From Lasiodiplodia sp. COLG20 (taxonomy: Eukaryota > Ascomycota > Dothideomycetes > Botryosphaeriales > Botryosphaeriaceae): a stretch of DNA of 64,000 bases. The stretch covers positions 1,116,001 to 1,180,000 of the forward strand of contig VNWV01000001.1 of the NCBI GenBank assembly GCA_009801085.1, in the 5' to 3' direction. Of the stretch, positions 1 through 10,053 are shown piece by piece. A program made the translations under genes and the position numbers. The notes under the pieces are model-generated. The model did not search any database and was not told where the DNA came from. It saw only the letters and a list, made by a program, of their open reading frames with translations. Position 1 is the stretch's first letter; each line of letters starts with the position of its first letter.

Positions 1-1735
1 GCTCGGTTTCAACAACTTGAGGTGCCGACGAGGCCCACAGAAGATCCCTTACGAGCGATTCTCTCCACATTCCCACCAAGTAGGTCCTACTCTTGAAGCC
101 AGATAGTGCTGCGCGAGCTTCGAACGTGGAAGCTATTCCAGAAAGTGCTGGAAGTCTGTCTTCAGGAAACTTTAATTTCCGTCTGCTGTACTCCATGACT
201 ACTTTCTGCCAATGGCTGATGAAATCCTGGTCGTCTTTGAATTTGGATACGGTTGTCATATGCACAGGAGTCGGGGTCCGGAGCATGGTCTCTTCCTCAC
301 GCCATTCATTCTCACGACATCTCCACGCATGCAGCTCGTGGCTGACACGAAAGACCGCCGTTGCCATCATATGCTCTTGCAGAGTCCAAGCCCTAGAATC
401 GATAGGCTCTTTTCTGTTGACGAGAAGGTTGAATGTCTGTTGAACGAACCTGCCAATGGAATGGTGTGGTGTCCGTATCGCGGTCTTCAAAACCTGGGCG
501 CTTCTTTTGAAGTCCATACCGCTCGAGCTGTCGGGTCCACTTGCTGCGGACAGCACCATGGCAGCATTTTCGTAAACCTTGGCCATCCTCAAAGCTTCTC
601 GCTTCCAGTCACCGTTGCAGTCCTGGATGATGCAAAGAGCGTCGATCCAAAGCCACCGGATACCAAGCTTCCTTGCGATGTGGATGGCGTGAGAAAATGT
701 CGTTGTTAGCTGATCGGGCTCAATACCACATTCGTAAACTTTCATTCGTTCTTCCGTGAGGACATGGCTCACGCCATTGCCCCAGCAATGACTAAGGGCA
801 ATATAAGATCCCGTTTGACCCTCAGTAGTGACTAGCCGTGGGCCAACATCCTCCGTGTTCAAGCCGACATCGATAGCTCGAGTTGGAAGAGGGCTGTCGT
901 TCCGAGAGCAGGTTTGGTGTGTTGACATGCAAGTCCAGAGAAGTTCGGAAACCCTCTGTATCGATTTTTCCGAGAGACTACTTCCCCGCGGCTCGTCGCT
1001 GAAACAGAATTGGACCCGGTCGGTAGAAGATGTGTGCGAGAAGCCAACGATGAAAGTAGGCGACATAATGTGAGGGTACCAGGTACATATCTCGGTCTCA
1101 AGCGGAGCTCGGTCATCCCACGTACTGTCCGAAGGTTGGTCTAGCTTGTCCCACAAAGTTTCTGCAAGGAGAGCGCAAAGCTCACAGGCATTGCCAGCGA
1201 GATTCCTGAAATGGGCTAAACTGTGGTGCCAAAATATTTTGCCAGAGGAGCAGTCCAACAAAAATTCTGTATCGGTCGGCGGCCACATCTTTTGGTCTGG
1301 GTCATGCTGAGAGAAGCTCGATACTACCAAGTAGACGAGGAAGGAGCAGAGATCACACAGATCGGTATCGACGTTCCAATGGGCAAAAGTCCCATCCATT
1401 CGCGCAGAAGTGGCTCGTTTCTTGATCTCGTGCATACGCCGAAGGTCTTCGTTATCTGGGCGCTTGGGCGGAGCTCCTTGAACATGTTCTGTTCTGGTTT
1501 CAAACACTCCTCTAACCATCTGGTTAATGCTCGAATTAAAAGACTCCTGCAGAGCTCCGATTCGACCAACTCGCAACGACCTCTCTGGACTGCCTTGCTC
1601 TTGTTGATGTTCCATCATGCCGTAACGTCGTTCCAAGCCTTCAAGATAACGGGGGGCTGAGTTGTTCACGATGTATGTGTCTTGACCGAGTTCAGCAGGC
1701 AACAGGATGCCGTGCCTGCTGACTCTGCCCCACAT
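1..1735 (-). CDS. HET-domain (heterokaryon incompatibility) protein, 3' end outside window
   Basis: The frame is open without introns from the ATG at 1735-1733 to the left edge, giving 578 codons, with the C-terminus missing. An in-frame TAA lies just upstream, at about 1805. HET proteins trigger or modulate non-self recognition cell death after hyphal fusion. Hallmarks in order are LPTRAIDVG at about residue 290, YIALSHCWG at about 311-319, RWLWIDALCIIQD at about 362-375, MAKVYENAAMVLSAA just after, and SRAWTLQEH at about 450. After the domain come the usual YSRR, EDRLPALSGIA and YLVGMWRE blocks. Residues 1-250 show no recognised partner domain. The gene is divergent from the citrate carrier. 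It appears intact, without stops or frameshifts, unlike the HET remnants at 3.6-6 kb. The allelic or incompatibility role is inferred from family only. Confidence 0.9.
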   Translation of the reverse strand, partial: MWGRVSRHGILLPAELGQDTYIVNNSAPRYLEGLERRYGMMEHQQEQGSPERSLRVGRIGALQESFNSSINQMVRGVFETRTEHVQGAPPKRPDNEDLRRMHEIKKRATSARMDGTFAHWNVDTDLCDLCSFLVYLVVSSFSQHDPDQKMWPPTDTEFLLDCSSGKIFWHHSLAHFRNLAGNACELCALLAETLWDKLDQPSDSTWDDRAPLETEICTWYPHIMSPTFIVGFSHTSSTDRVQFCFSDEPRGSSLSEKSIQRVSELLWTCMSTHQTCSRNDSPLPTRAIDVGLNTEDVGPRLVTTEGQTGSYIALSHCWGNGVSHVLTEERMKVYECGIEPDQLTTTFSHAIHIARKLGIRWLWIDALCIIQDCNGDWKREALRMAKVYENAAMVLSAASGPDSSSGMDFKRSAQVLKTAIRTPHHSIGRFVQQTFNLLVNRKEPIDSRAWTLQEHMMATAVFRVSHELHAWRCRENEWREEETMLRTPTPVHMTTVSKFKDDQDFISHWQKVVMEYSRRKLKFPEDRLPALSGIASTFEARAALSGFKSRTYLVGMWRESLVRDLLWASSAPQVVETE

Positions 1736-2221
1736 TGCCCACGTGACTTTTCCGACCCTTGTCGTCCTGTTTGCTTGACAAAGTCTGGGCACAAATCCCC
1801 TCCATTAGCCATTATGTACCCGCAAGGATAAACAATGGTCTCAGTCAGCTTAGTGCTTCTAGTAGTGTTTGGTTTAGAATGAGTATCCAGATATCCGCAC
1901 CCCGCAAGCGAGAGAAGGGAGAATAGGTATAGCTGTGACGGTGGAGGAGTTGAAAGCTGGATTGAAGAAGTAAGCTCATATAGGCCCAATTGGCATCACG
2001 CGAGCAATCGACCCAACCAGTCAATTGGACCCCGTGACGTCACACCCCCGGCATTGAATCTTCCCCGGACTCGGAGATCCAACACCAGGCTAATCAACAA
2101 AAGCCGGCGACGTCATTACTGTACCTCGGTCCCAGAGGAATATTCGGGAAATGTCGCACAACAACAGCATGCCTCAAATAAAACCTCCGCCCCCGCCACC
2201 ACCGCCCTCCCCACGCCGACA
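1736..2221. promoter_or_regulatory. Divergent intergenic region, HET gene / citrate carrier
   Basis: This 486 bp spacer lies between two start codons. The last part (about 2054-2221) is open in the carrier frame but has no in-frame ATG, so it is treated as 5' UTR. I see no clear TATA box. Confidence 0.4.
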
Positions 2222-3181
2222 ATGCCCGCCAAGGACGACAAGAACCAGCCTCCCGTCCCGGCGCTCGTCTCCCTGCTCGCCGGCGGCGTTGCCGGCGCCA
2301 TCGAAGCCGCGCTAACCTACCCTTTCGAGTTCGCCAAAACACGCGTCCAACTGCGCAACGAGCAAGCCCAGGCGGCCGCAGCACCTCCTTCGCTCCGCGC
2401 AGCAACCCATCGCCCCGCCTACAAGAGCCCCAACCCCTTCACCATCATCCGCGATGTCGTCCGCGACGAGGGCCCGCGCGCCCTCTACTCGGGCTGCACC
2501 TCGCTCGTCATCGGCTCCGTGGGCAAGGACGGCGTGCGCTTCCTCTCGTTCGACCTGATCAAGCGGCAGTTCGCGGACAAGGAGACGGGCACCCTGACGC
2601 CGCTGCGCAGCCTGGGCGCCGGCATGACGGCCGGCGTCGTCGCGTCGGCCACGGCCGTGACGCCGACGGAGCGCATCAAGACGGCCCTCATCGACGATGC
2701 CCGCGCCGGCGGCGAGCGGCGGTTCCACGGGAGCATGGTCAAGGCGATACGCGGCGTGGTGGCCGACGATGGCGTGGTGAGGGGCTTGTACAGAGGGTTC
2801 GCGGGGACGACGCTGAAGCAGGCGAGCGCGACGGCGGTTCGGATGGGGACGTACAACATCCTGAAGGATTGGGAGAGCATGAGGGGCATAGAGCAGTCGA
2901 CGGCGGTGAATTTTGCGAATGGCAGCGTGGCGGGTATTGTGACGACGTACGCGTCCCAGCCATTTGACACGATTAAGACGAGGTGTCAGAGCGCGAGGGG
3001 CGAGTCGACTGTAGCGGCAATCAAGTGTCTCTGGGAGGATGGCGGGTTGAGGGGGTTTTGGAGGGGAACGGTGATGAGGCTGGGAAGGACGGTTTTCAGT
3101 GGTGGGATTTTGTTCACTGGATATGAGAGGATGGTGAAGATCTTGGATCCTCTTATTGGGCGGGGAGTGGCATATGCCTGA
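2222..3181 (+). CDS. ctp1: Mitochondrial tricarboxylate (citrate) carrier, SLC25 family
   Basis: An inner-membrane exchanger of citrate or isocitrate for malate or another tricarboxylate. The 319-residue intronless frame has three repeats of about 100 residues. Each carries the carrier signature Px[DE]xx[KR]: TYPFEFAKTR near residue 33, VTPTERIKT near 150 and SQPFDTIKTR near 245. The first repeat (SLLAGGVAGAIEAALTYPFEFAKTR) is typical of the CTP subgroup rather than ADP/ATP or phosphate carriers. The start at 2222 (MPAKDDKNQ) is chosen because it is the first ATG in frame; the frame upstream to 2054 has none. The length fits the family (about 295-320). The substrate is inferred from repeat 1 and was not tested against paralogues such as succinate/fumarate carriers. 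Confidence 0.88.
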   Translation: MPAKDDKNQPPVPALVSLLAGGVAGAIEAALTYPFEFAKTRVQLRNEQAQAAAAPPSLRAATHRPAYKSPNPFTIIRDVVRDEGPRALYSGCTSLVIGSVGKDGVRFLSFDLIKRQFADKETGTLTPLRSLGAGMTAGVVASATAVTPTERIKTALIDDARAGGERRFHGSMVKAIRGVVADDGVVRGLYRGFAGTTLKQASATAVRMGTYNILKDWESMRGIEQSTAVNFANGSVAGIVTTYASQPFDTIKTRCQSARGESTVAAIKCLWEDGGLRGFWRGTVMRLGRTVFSGGILFTGYERMVKILDPLIGRGVAYA

Positions 3182-3605
3182 TAGAGATGCATTTCGTTCC
3201 AGATTAGATGGGAGGCAAGCCTACATTCTATCTTGTTGGAATTGGAGTTGGCGTTGGAGAAGCCAAAGACGGGGGATCTGACAAAAAGCATCATGCTTTG
3301 GTTAAAGACTCGGGTTATATACTTTAACAGGGGTTCAGATGGCTAGGTCATCGTGAGTTCCCTCTATTTCGTTCGACTTAGCTCCAGCATATTCTGTCGA
3401 TGTCTCTTGTCTAGCTTTTGTTTAGGTAGTGGTGCAATTTCTTTGGGTATGTTCACGGTTGAGCGGGGTCATTGGGAGGCTACACAAGCTCGCTAATTGC
3501 ACACAAATATGAGACGGTGACTTAATTGTCTCTAAATAATCGCAAGATGAGCAGCTAGCTTGCGGGGCAACACCTCCACCTGATCGTGCATCGCCCTTTC
3601 TCATT
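3182..3605. other. Intergenic, 3' of citrate carrier
   Basis: No gene or structured element is visible. It presumably holds the 3' UTR of the carrier. Confidence 0.5.
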
Positions 3606-4142
3606 ATGCGTCCCCACAAGCAAAAGGGCGTTTCCCTGCGTCAACCTCTCATTCACGATGCTCTGAACCGCGAGAAGCGTGAGATCCGCCTCGTTACGCT
3701 GCTTCCTGGGGCATGGCGTGCCCGCATCCGCTGCAACATGACCAACGCGTCCCTGGGCGACTTGCCCGACTATGACTTCTTCATTTCTACAGAAACTGCA
3801 CATAGTCACGTCCGAGATGAATATCGAGAGCACTTCCGGTGCTTGCGGGAAATGATGCACCTCGAGTGGTAGGAACGCATCTGGGTGCTTCAAGAAGCCT
3901 CCCTGCCATCACAAGCGATATTCGTCCACGCCTCCAAATCAATCAGGTTCGACCTTTTGGAGGACACCTATGACAATATACTCAAGCACGGGCTTGGATG
4001 CTGTCTTGGTTTCTTCGTTAGTTTAGAGGGGGGTGAGATCGATGGAGGTACTTTACGGGCTTTCCTGGTCAATTTTGCCCCATTCACAACACGTGATCTG
4101 CACCAATTGGGGTTTCCAATATCATTCGGACATTTGGTTTGA
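3606..4142 (+). pseudogene. HET-domain gene remnant, N-terminal part
   Basis: The frame from about 3660 reads like a HET protein N-terminus (REIRLVTLLPG, then LPDYD where LxxYxALSYxWG is expected). The invariant ALSYVWG and WIDAICINQ core is absent. After an in-frame TAG at about 3871 the same frame resumes with ERIWVLQEASLPSQ and SIRFDLLEDTYDNIL, the usual text after the HET core. The frame ends at 4140-4142. The core appears deleted and the frame contains a stop, so no functional HET domain can be made. The C-terminal half seems to continue at about 5103 after an insert of about 1 kb. An alternative is two unrelated HET fragments lying side by side. Confidence 0.6.
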
Positions 4143-4500
4143 ATTGATAGCTTGATGAAGGCGACCAAGCCGCACCACACTTTCTATAGTATAGTCGGAC
4201 TTGCCACATTCGAAAACGGCCCATCGATTTCGCCCGATTATCCTTAGCGAAGCTGGGGATCACGGTCAATGATGGGGTCACCAGCTCATCCTCGGTTCAG
4301 CCGGGCGCTCCGATTAGCTGCAGAAAGAGATGCTTAGCAAAGTTCTCGCTCATCTATTGGTTAGATCCATTTCCAGGGTCACGTGTAGTAGCGTTCTCGC
4401 GCTAAACGCGTTTTCACGTAACTTCCTATCCTTCCGTAGCTTCCAAATCTCAACAACTCGCTTCGTCATACGCAGACACAGTAGCAACAACGCAATAAGC

Positions 4501-4584
4501 GGGCGAACGAACGAGCGAACGAACGAACGAGTCGGCGGGCGAATAAACGAGCGAACAACTCGGCGAACGAACAGGCGAGCGAGT
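4501..4584. repeat. Degenerate (CGAA/CGAG)n simple repeat
   Basis: About 84 bp built mainly of cgaa and cgag tetranucleotides interrupted by tcggcgg and ataa variants. It lies inside the DNA separating the two HET remnants. A short frame runs through it with RTNERTNER-type peptide but is not credible as a gene. Confidence 0.85.
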
Positions 4585-4613
4585 TACCCACACTCGCTCC
4601 GTCATCTACGTAC

Positions 4614-4661
4614 GCTCTAGCAGCCGCTCAAGTAGACGCTCTAGCAGCCGCTCTAGTAGAC
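4614..4661. repeat. Two tandem copies of a 24-bp unit
   Basis: The units at 4614-4637 and 4638-4661 differ at one position (a/t after cagccgctc). A partial third copy begins at 4662 (gctctt). Confidence 0.85.
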
Positions 4662-4886
4662 GCTCTTTACCGCCTCTCACTTTCAGCCCTCCTACTAACA
4701 AGACTCCAGCTTCTGCGCTCGCTTCGCTGAGGAAGGTTCACATGGATGGCATCAGCTCAACAGTTCCAATCCATGTGACGAAATAAGAGTATATGTGTGA
4801 CGAGGCCGCTGCTCACCACCTGCAGCCTTGTGTGTCTGATTTTGGGTGATATAATAATAAATCGTCATTTCACAATTCATCAATAA

Positions 4887-5002
4887 GAGCCGATGGTGTA
4901 ATGGCTAGCATTAATGCTTATACGATCACTTAGCCGAACATTCATTCTCAGCTAGTAAACACTCCTTAGCATTAGATTCAGGTTCGACTCCTGATCGGCT
5001 CA
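4887..5002 (+). tRNA. tRNA gene with long intron; isoacceptor ambiguous (Ile-TAT or Tyr-ATA reading)
   Basis: The cloverleaf can be drawn completely. The acceptor stem GAGCCGA (4887-4893) pairs with TCGGCTC (4995-5001), followed by A73. T8 G9 and a D arm (GTGT/GCAT around AATGGCTA) follow. The T arm TCAGG-TTCGACT-CCTGA is perfect. The anticodon stem AATGC (4913-4917) pairs with GCATT (4969-4973), extendable by a T-A pair. Between these stems lie 51 nt, so an intron of about 44 nt is needed one base 3' of the anticodon. With the 5-bp stem as drawn the anticodon is ATA (Tyr). If the stem shifts by one (TAATG/CATTA) it reads TAT (Ile), and fungal tRNA-Ile(TAT) genes are often intron-containing. 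A decayed tRNA is possible. Confidence 0.7.
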
Positions 5003-5102
5003 GCTTTCTTTTTGTTTTATTTGTTTCTCTGACTGTTTATTTTTTGCTGCGACCAACTATGGAACCGAAGGGACGAACCGACGGAACCCGCCGCTCCGAC
5101 CC

Positions 5103-5977
5103 CTCCCTTTCTTTCCCCACAATTCACTCTCGGTTGTCGATGCTTTTATGGATGCAGTGTTGGCCGTCACTTGGGATTCGAAGAGCCTCTTTATGCTCAA
5201 TGGACGAAGACAAGTCGATAGGGGTGCTACGGAAATTCCCACCTGGATTCCGGATTATCTGTTGGGGTCAGCATGCGAAGGTCTTGAGCTACGAGCTACA
5301 TGGCTCGAATCAGGTGAATGCCAGGCATCTGCTGCACATTTTTGCATGCCTGAGATGATTGATAAGTTTATTCGCTTCGAATTGGAACCGCCCAGGAAAT
5401 TGCCTCTGCATTCCATTCGCATGAAGACTTCTATCCAACGTTGGACAGTTGGAGACAAGTTCTGGAATATGATGTATCGTCACAAGGAAATGTTTTCACA
5501 GCTATGCCACAAGCAGAAAGATTTTGGAATCTTATACTTAAGGCTACAATGAGCATGGAAGATCTGGAGCAAGAGTTTCATTGCCAGCCGTTAGATGTTT
5601 CGTGGAGGCTCTTTGAGGATACCTACATTGAAGCCCGCGCAGTCCGGAAAGCTATGAAAGAGCCTGGTCCATGTTTCCATGTGAGATAGGCATTGCATTT
5701 CACGCTTGTCAACTCTTCTTCTTGAAGCATGTTCAGCACAGAGGATGGATGAATGGAAATGGCCTGGGAAGACACAAAGAAAGATGATGAGGCCCACCTC
5801 TTGATTGGAAACCCAGCACCACATATCCTGCGAAGGACCTCGTACCCACCTTCTGCAGCAAGAACTTCCATGTCGTGTTTCTCTGTGATTGGTGAGTGCT
5901 ACGTCGAGGGAGTCATGGATGGTGAGCTTCTGGAGGGGAATTGGAAAGACCATGTGGAAGAAATAGCCCTTTCGTGA
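5103..5977 (+). pseudogene. HET-domain gene remnant, C-terminal part
   Basis: One frame gives VVDAFMDAVLAVTWDSKSLF and ATEIPTWIPDY. The second string matches the LPSWVPDW block found after the HET domain. A different frame from about 5441 continues (MPQAERFW, RLFEDTYIEA) and hits stops at 5687 and beyond. The same frame from 5753 then shows LLIGNPAPHILRR and VIGECYVEGVMDGELLE, the conserved GD-x-PFVLR and YVHGIMDGE tail of HET proteins. At least one frameshift and several stops separate these blocks, and no simple intron restores the frame. This is most easily read as the 3' half of the broken gene starting at about 3606. Confidence 0.65.
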
Positions 5978-8900
5978 TTCGAGGATTCAGACAGCACAAA
6001 ACACTCCCTATGCAGTCAAACTGAAGAGGTCATAAAATCCAGCCCTTAGAACGGACACTGCAATCGACAGAAATCGACCCTGGAGCGGAACGACGGGCGG
6101 AAACGCGGCACCACACGTCCTCCGCACCAACCATCCGGCGTCTTGGCCCGCGGAGCCGGCGGACGAAGGGATGGGGCAGCGGGCGGGGCCAGCTGACGCT
6201 TCCCTCACCACCTATTGTACTTCGTGCACGACGCCACCACCGCCACGACTCCTCCCCTTCCTCCTCCCCGCGCCCGACTCCGCCCTGCCGTAGGGGCGGA
6301 GATTTGGTGCGGGGTAGACGTACCCCATCTGGGGTAAGTAGCAGCACGCCAGTGCGATAGTAGTTGGGAAGATGGTGGGCTACCACAGCACGTTCCCAGG
6401 GGCTTCTTCCAGCAAGCTAGCCAGCACATCCAACGGCTCTAGCCTCCCCTCTCGCGTGTTCACCCCCCTACAGAGGCAAGCGCCGGAGGTAGCGGCGAAG
6501 GAACTAGCCTACCCGAATGCCCTTCACGTGGCCCTCCGCGGCCACCCCCAGGTTTTTCGTTGCTTCTGACTAGACGGCTAGCACCGGCCGCTTGCTGGCT
6601 AGACTCAGGTACGGCTGAGTTGGGCTTATGCGGTTGCGGGATGGGCCAGGCGCTCGTGCCCAGGGGCGACGTAGGCAATGCTCGGACGTCGTTGTAGGCG
6701 GATGGTGGCGGCGGCCGGCGGTGTCAGGTGTGTGTATCGCGCCGCGCGACGGATGACTGTTCGGCGAAAAGATGTGGGAAGAGGCGGGTTCTAGACTGCG
6801 CGTGGGCGGGAAGGGATATGGTGCGATGGCCGGCGAAGGTCCGAAAGAGAGCGAGCCACCGACGGCATCGCGCAGGTTGGATTCTGCGTCAGTCCAGGCG
6901 TCGGCGGCAGTTCAGCGGAGAGGAATGAGGCGGGAAGCAGGTCGAGATGGAGTCGAGGTTTGGCGATGCTGCGCCGGCGCCTTCCCATGATTAGGATCCC
7001 CCAGACTTCCCCACACTTTCGTATACCATGGATCGAGCCAGTCTCAAACTCGGCGCTAGCATGCCGCCAACACCAACGGCTACCGCCGGTAAACAAAGGC
7101 GTGAGGGGCTGGGGGGAAGAACTTTGATAGTCATACCAAGCAATGCTAGCCTCCATTCCAGGGTCCTGTCAGCTATTGCTTGTCCTTGTCGATCCACGGC
7201 AAGGCGGCCGATATACGTCAGAAGCATGTTTGGAGCTGGGCATCACACCGCTCGCGCGCGGCGAGAAATAGAGTTTCGGCTCTCGCAACGGATCCCGCGG
7301 CCGGCATTGGGTATCGCAGCCATAGCCGGAGCCGGCACCTCGGGCAAAACACAATGACCAAGCAACCCCATCTGGACCTCCAGCTAAGGGGGATCCTCCG
7401 CGCCCAAAGACGGACGGGTCCATCGCCCGGGCCAGCATCGCCACTAACGAAAACCATCACGAGGAGGCCGGAGGGAGAAGTAGCCGACGCATCGGCCATC
7501 CTGTGTACGGAGGGTTCCCGGAAGCAATTTCGCATTTCGCACCGGCGCATCAAGGAAGGGGAGGGAGGAGAAAAAGCAAAAGCAATTGAGACGGCTGGTG
7601 GTTGGCTGCCCGGCGACGGAATTCACCTTATTGTAGTTGCCGTGCGTGGCTAGTGTAGGAGGACAAGAGTCATGATAAGGTTAGGAAAGTAGGCATTTAG
7701 GTGCATTCGCCGGGTCGCAGTTGTGCGCGCGCCCTCGCCCGCCCGTCCATGATCTCCGCCGTGTGCGTGATCGGCATTGCCTGATGACTGACGGCGACGA
7801 CACCGGCTGACTGAATGACCCGACTGCCTCACGTCACGTTAGCCCTGGCGATGGCGTCCACTGATGTGTGCACGCGCGCCCCCCCATTCGCCTCCGTCGA
7901 CGCCGGCGGGCATCGAATGCGAGCAACGACGCGCGCGCGCATCATCACCTCCAGGGAAAAGCGGGCTTTAGCGCAGCTCCTATGCATGTACATCAATAGT
8001 CCTGCGCTAGCTGTAACTCATGTATCCGGGGAGAGGCAGCGAATAGTCCTCGTTGCGCGTCGATGATCCCTGCAACATCATGGGGTACATGACGTACATC
8101 CTGTACTCTATCCAAGCTCAGGAAGCTGCGGATCAAGGAAGGGCATGCAAAAGACTTTAGACAAAATTTCTGCAGGCACGCATTGTTTCCATCATGATCG
8201 GGTGTGCATAGCGTGATCCAAGCGCCATTGTTCTGTGGTCCCGATTCGAAACATGCCGTTCATGTTTGATGATGTGGACTTTTGCCACCTTTGTAGCTAC
8301 GAAACCACGATTCCCGCTCCGTCCCACGAATCACAAGCCACTGCCCCGTCTGGGCGCTCAGGATGATACAGAGGGGTATTGCAGCCGAATAACAGCAGGA
8401 TGCCTCGGCTTTAAACAAAAAATTCAAAACAACATTTGGGTAGTTGAAGCTAGCGTCTAGACGAGAGTGTCGAATTAAAAACTCTACATGCACGTCTGCA
8501 CAGTAGCTTCAACTGCCCATGACATGAGCAAAATCAAATTAATGATAGCTTTCGGATGAAATGCCCCTCTGTACACCGACAAGGTGGGCGCGGAAGGCTC
8601 GATGCCTCCCGCAACAACAGATAGACGAGCGAGAACACGCATTGCGTTTCGCCTTTCGCGGACATCGTTGCAGGCCGCTGTCTCACCTCTGCTAATCTGT
8701 CAGCGCGTTTGCCATGCACAGATTGCAGCACGGCCCTCGAAACTCTGCTGTGAACCTTCAGAAATAAAAGAAACGAGAGACAAAATAAGCCTTTGATAAG
8801 CATTGCAGCTCCTGCACTCTACCGCCCGTGCAACCCTTCGTAAATACGGTGGTATAACCGTATCTCGTCTGGTCTTACGAATATCAGAGAACATCCGAGA

Positions 8901-10053
8901 ACAGCGGTCGTTTTCGGGCCACCGCCTCGAATCTGGGACCGAAGGCCCAAAGCAGACGTGATGTGACGCTCCACCGTACCATGGTACAGGCTGTCGTTCC
9001 GCCCCGCCCCGTATGTGTATTTTGCAGGTGGCACAGGATTCACCCGCTTCCCGCGACATTTTTTCCTTATCACCCTTATCTAAGTAGGAGCTGGCAGGGA
9101 TGCATGCTATGCAACAAGTCGCATTAATCTGAGAATAGAGTCGGGGCGCGCTTTTGTGGGGGCCGTTATGGTGTGTTGGTTGGAGCGGCCTCTCCTTCTT
9201 ACTCGCTCAGCTCGACCGGCGATCATCGGAAACGGCATGGACAATGGTCAAAAAAAGGATATCTGGTGCGACCGAGGGATCCCGACGTGACAAGGGCTGG
9301 CCGATTCGCAATCATGGCTCATCGGCGAATGCCAGGCACACGTGTCAAAGGCTGTGGATGAGGTGAGATTCTACGCCGCAAGGGATGTGGTAAGAACTGA
9401 ATAGAGTTTCATTCGCTGGCTGGTGGATTCCAAAAGGGAAAAGCCAGAACCAGTCTGCTGGGTATCATGAGTGGTGTAGTAAGAACCGACATGAGAAGAA
9501 AAACTAAAGCTACTTGCGAAAAGGAAGCAGCCGTTAACCCATAATCCCATGTGTGACCGCCTGGTGTACTTTCCCGTTTCCCCGCCAGGTTTCCCATTCC
9601 CGTAACACACGCCGGAACGCACTACTCCTTGAATCTGAGCAAACGCAGGGCGAAACAAGCCCCCAATCCCGAAAAGCAAATACTGTGGCCTGACCTTTTT
9701 GTCCCTTGACCATTTTCGTGCCGTATCCATGTCCCAAGTACCGAAATCAAAACAAAAAGGAAAAAAGTAGGTAGTAATGCAAGGTCCACTCATTCTTTGC
9801 TCTTGATGACAGAGCATCAAAGTCAGGGACAGAAAAAGCCGTAAGAGCGGCGTGGCCGTGAGGCCCCCTCCAGGTTTGGCCATCCATGGAGGGCATGTGA
9901 GATGTCGAGCCAGTGGTTCGACGTATTCAGGTAGCAGGTGCTATCCGAGGTCCAAGTATAATACAGACGAAGCGAATCGTCGCCGTGACTTTCAGGCTGA
10001 GGACGCGTGGCTGGGTGGCGGGGATGATCTCGTGATCAAGGCAGGCGAGTGCT
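5978..10053. other. Gene-poor region of about 4.1 kb
   Basis: Both strands contain only short overlapping frames without recognisable motifs, the longest about 170 codons (9371-9883, minus). That frame lies just 3' of the gene at 10054 and may be its UTR or chance. I see no transposon termini or reverse-transcriptase motifs. Confidence 0.45.

Noticed and set aside
2094..2728. Long minus-strand frames (up to 138 codons) across the citrate carrier
   Set aside because: They are Arg/Gly/Ala-rich shadows of the GC-biased carrier codons and carry no motif of their own.
5679..5741. An intron that would repair the HET C-terminal remnant (donor GTGAGA near 5679)
   Set aside because: Neither nearby CAG acceptor restores the frame of the LLIGNPAPHILRR block.
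9371..9883. 170-codon minus-strand frame
   Set aside because: No recognisable domain or signal peptide and unusual composition; it lies directly 3' of the gene at 10054 and is more likely UTR or chance.
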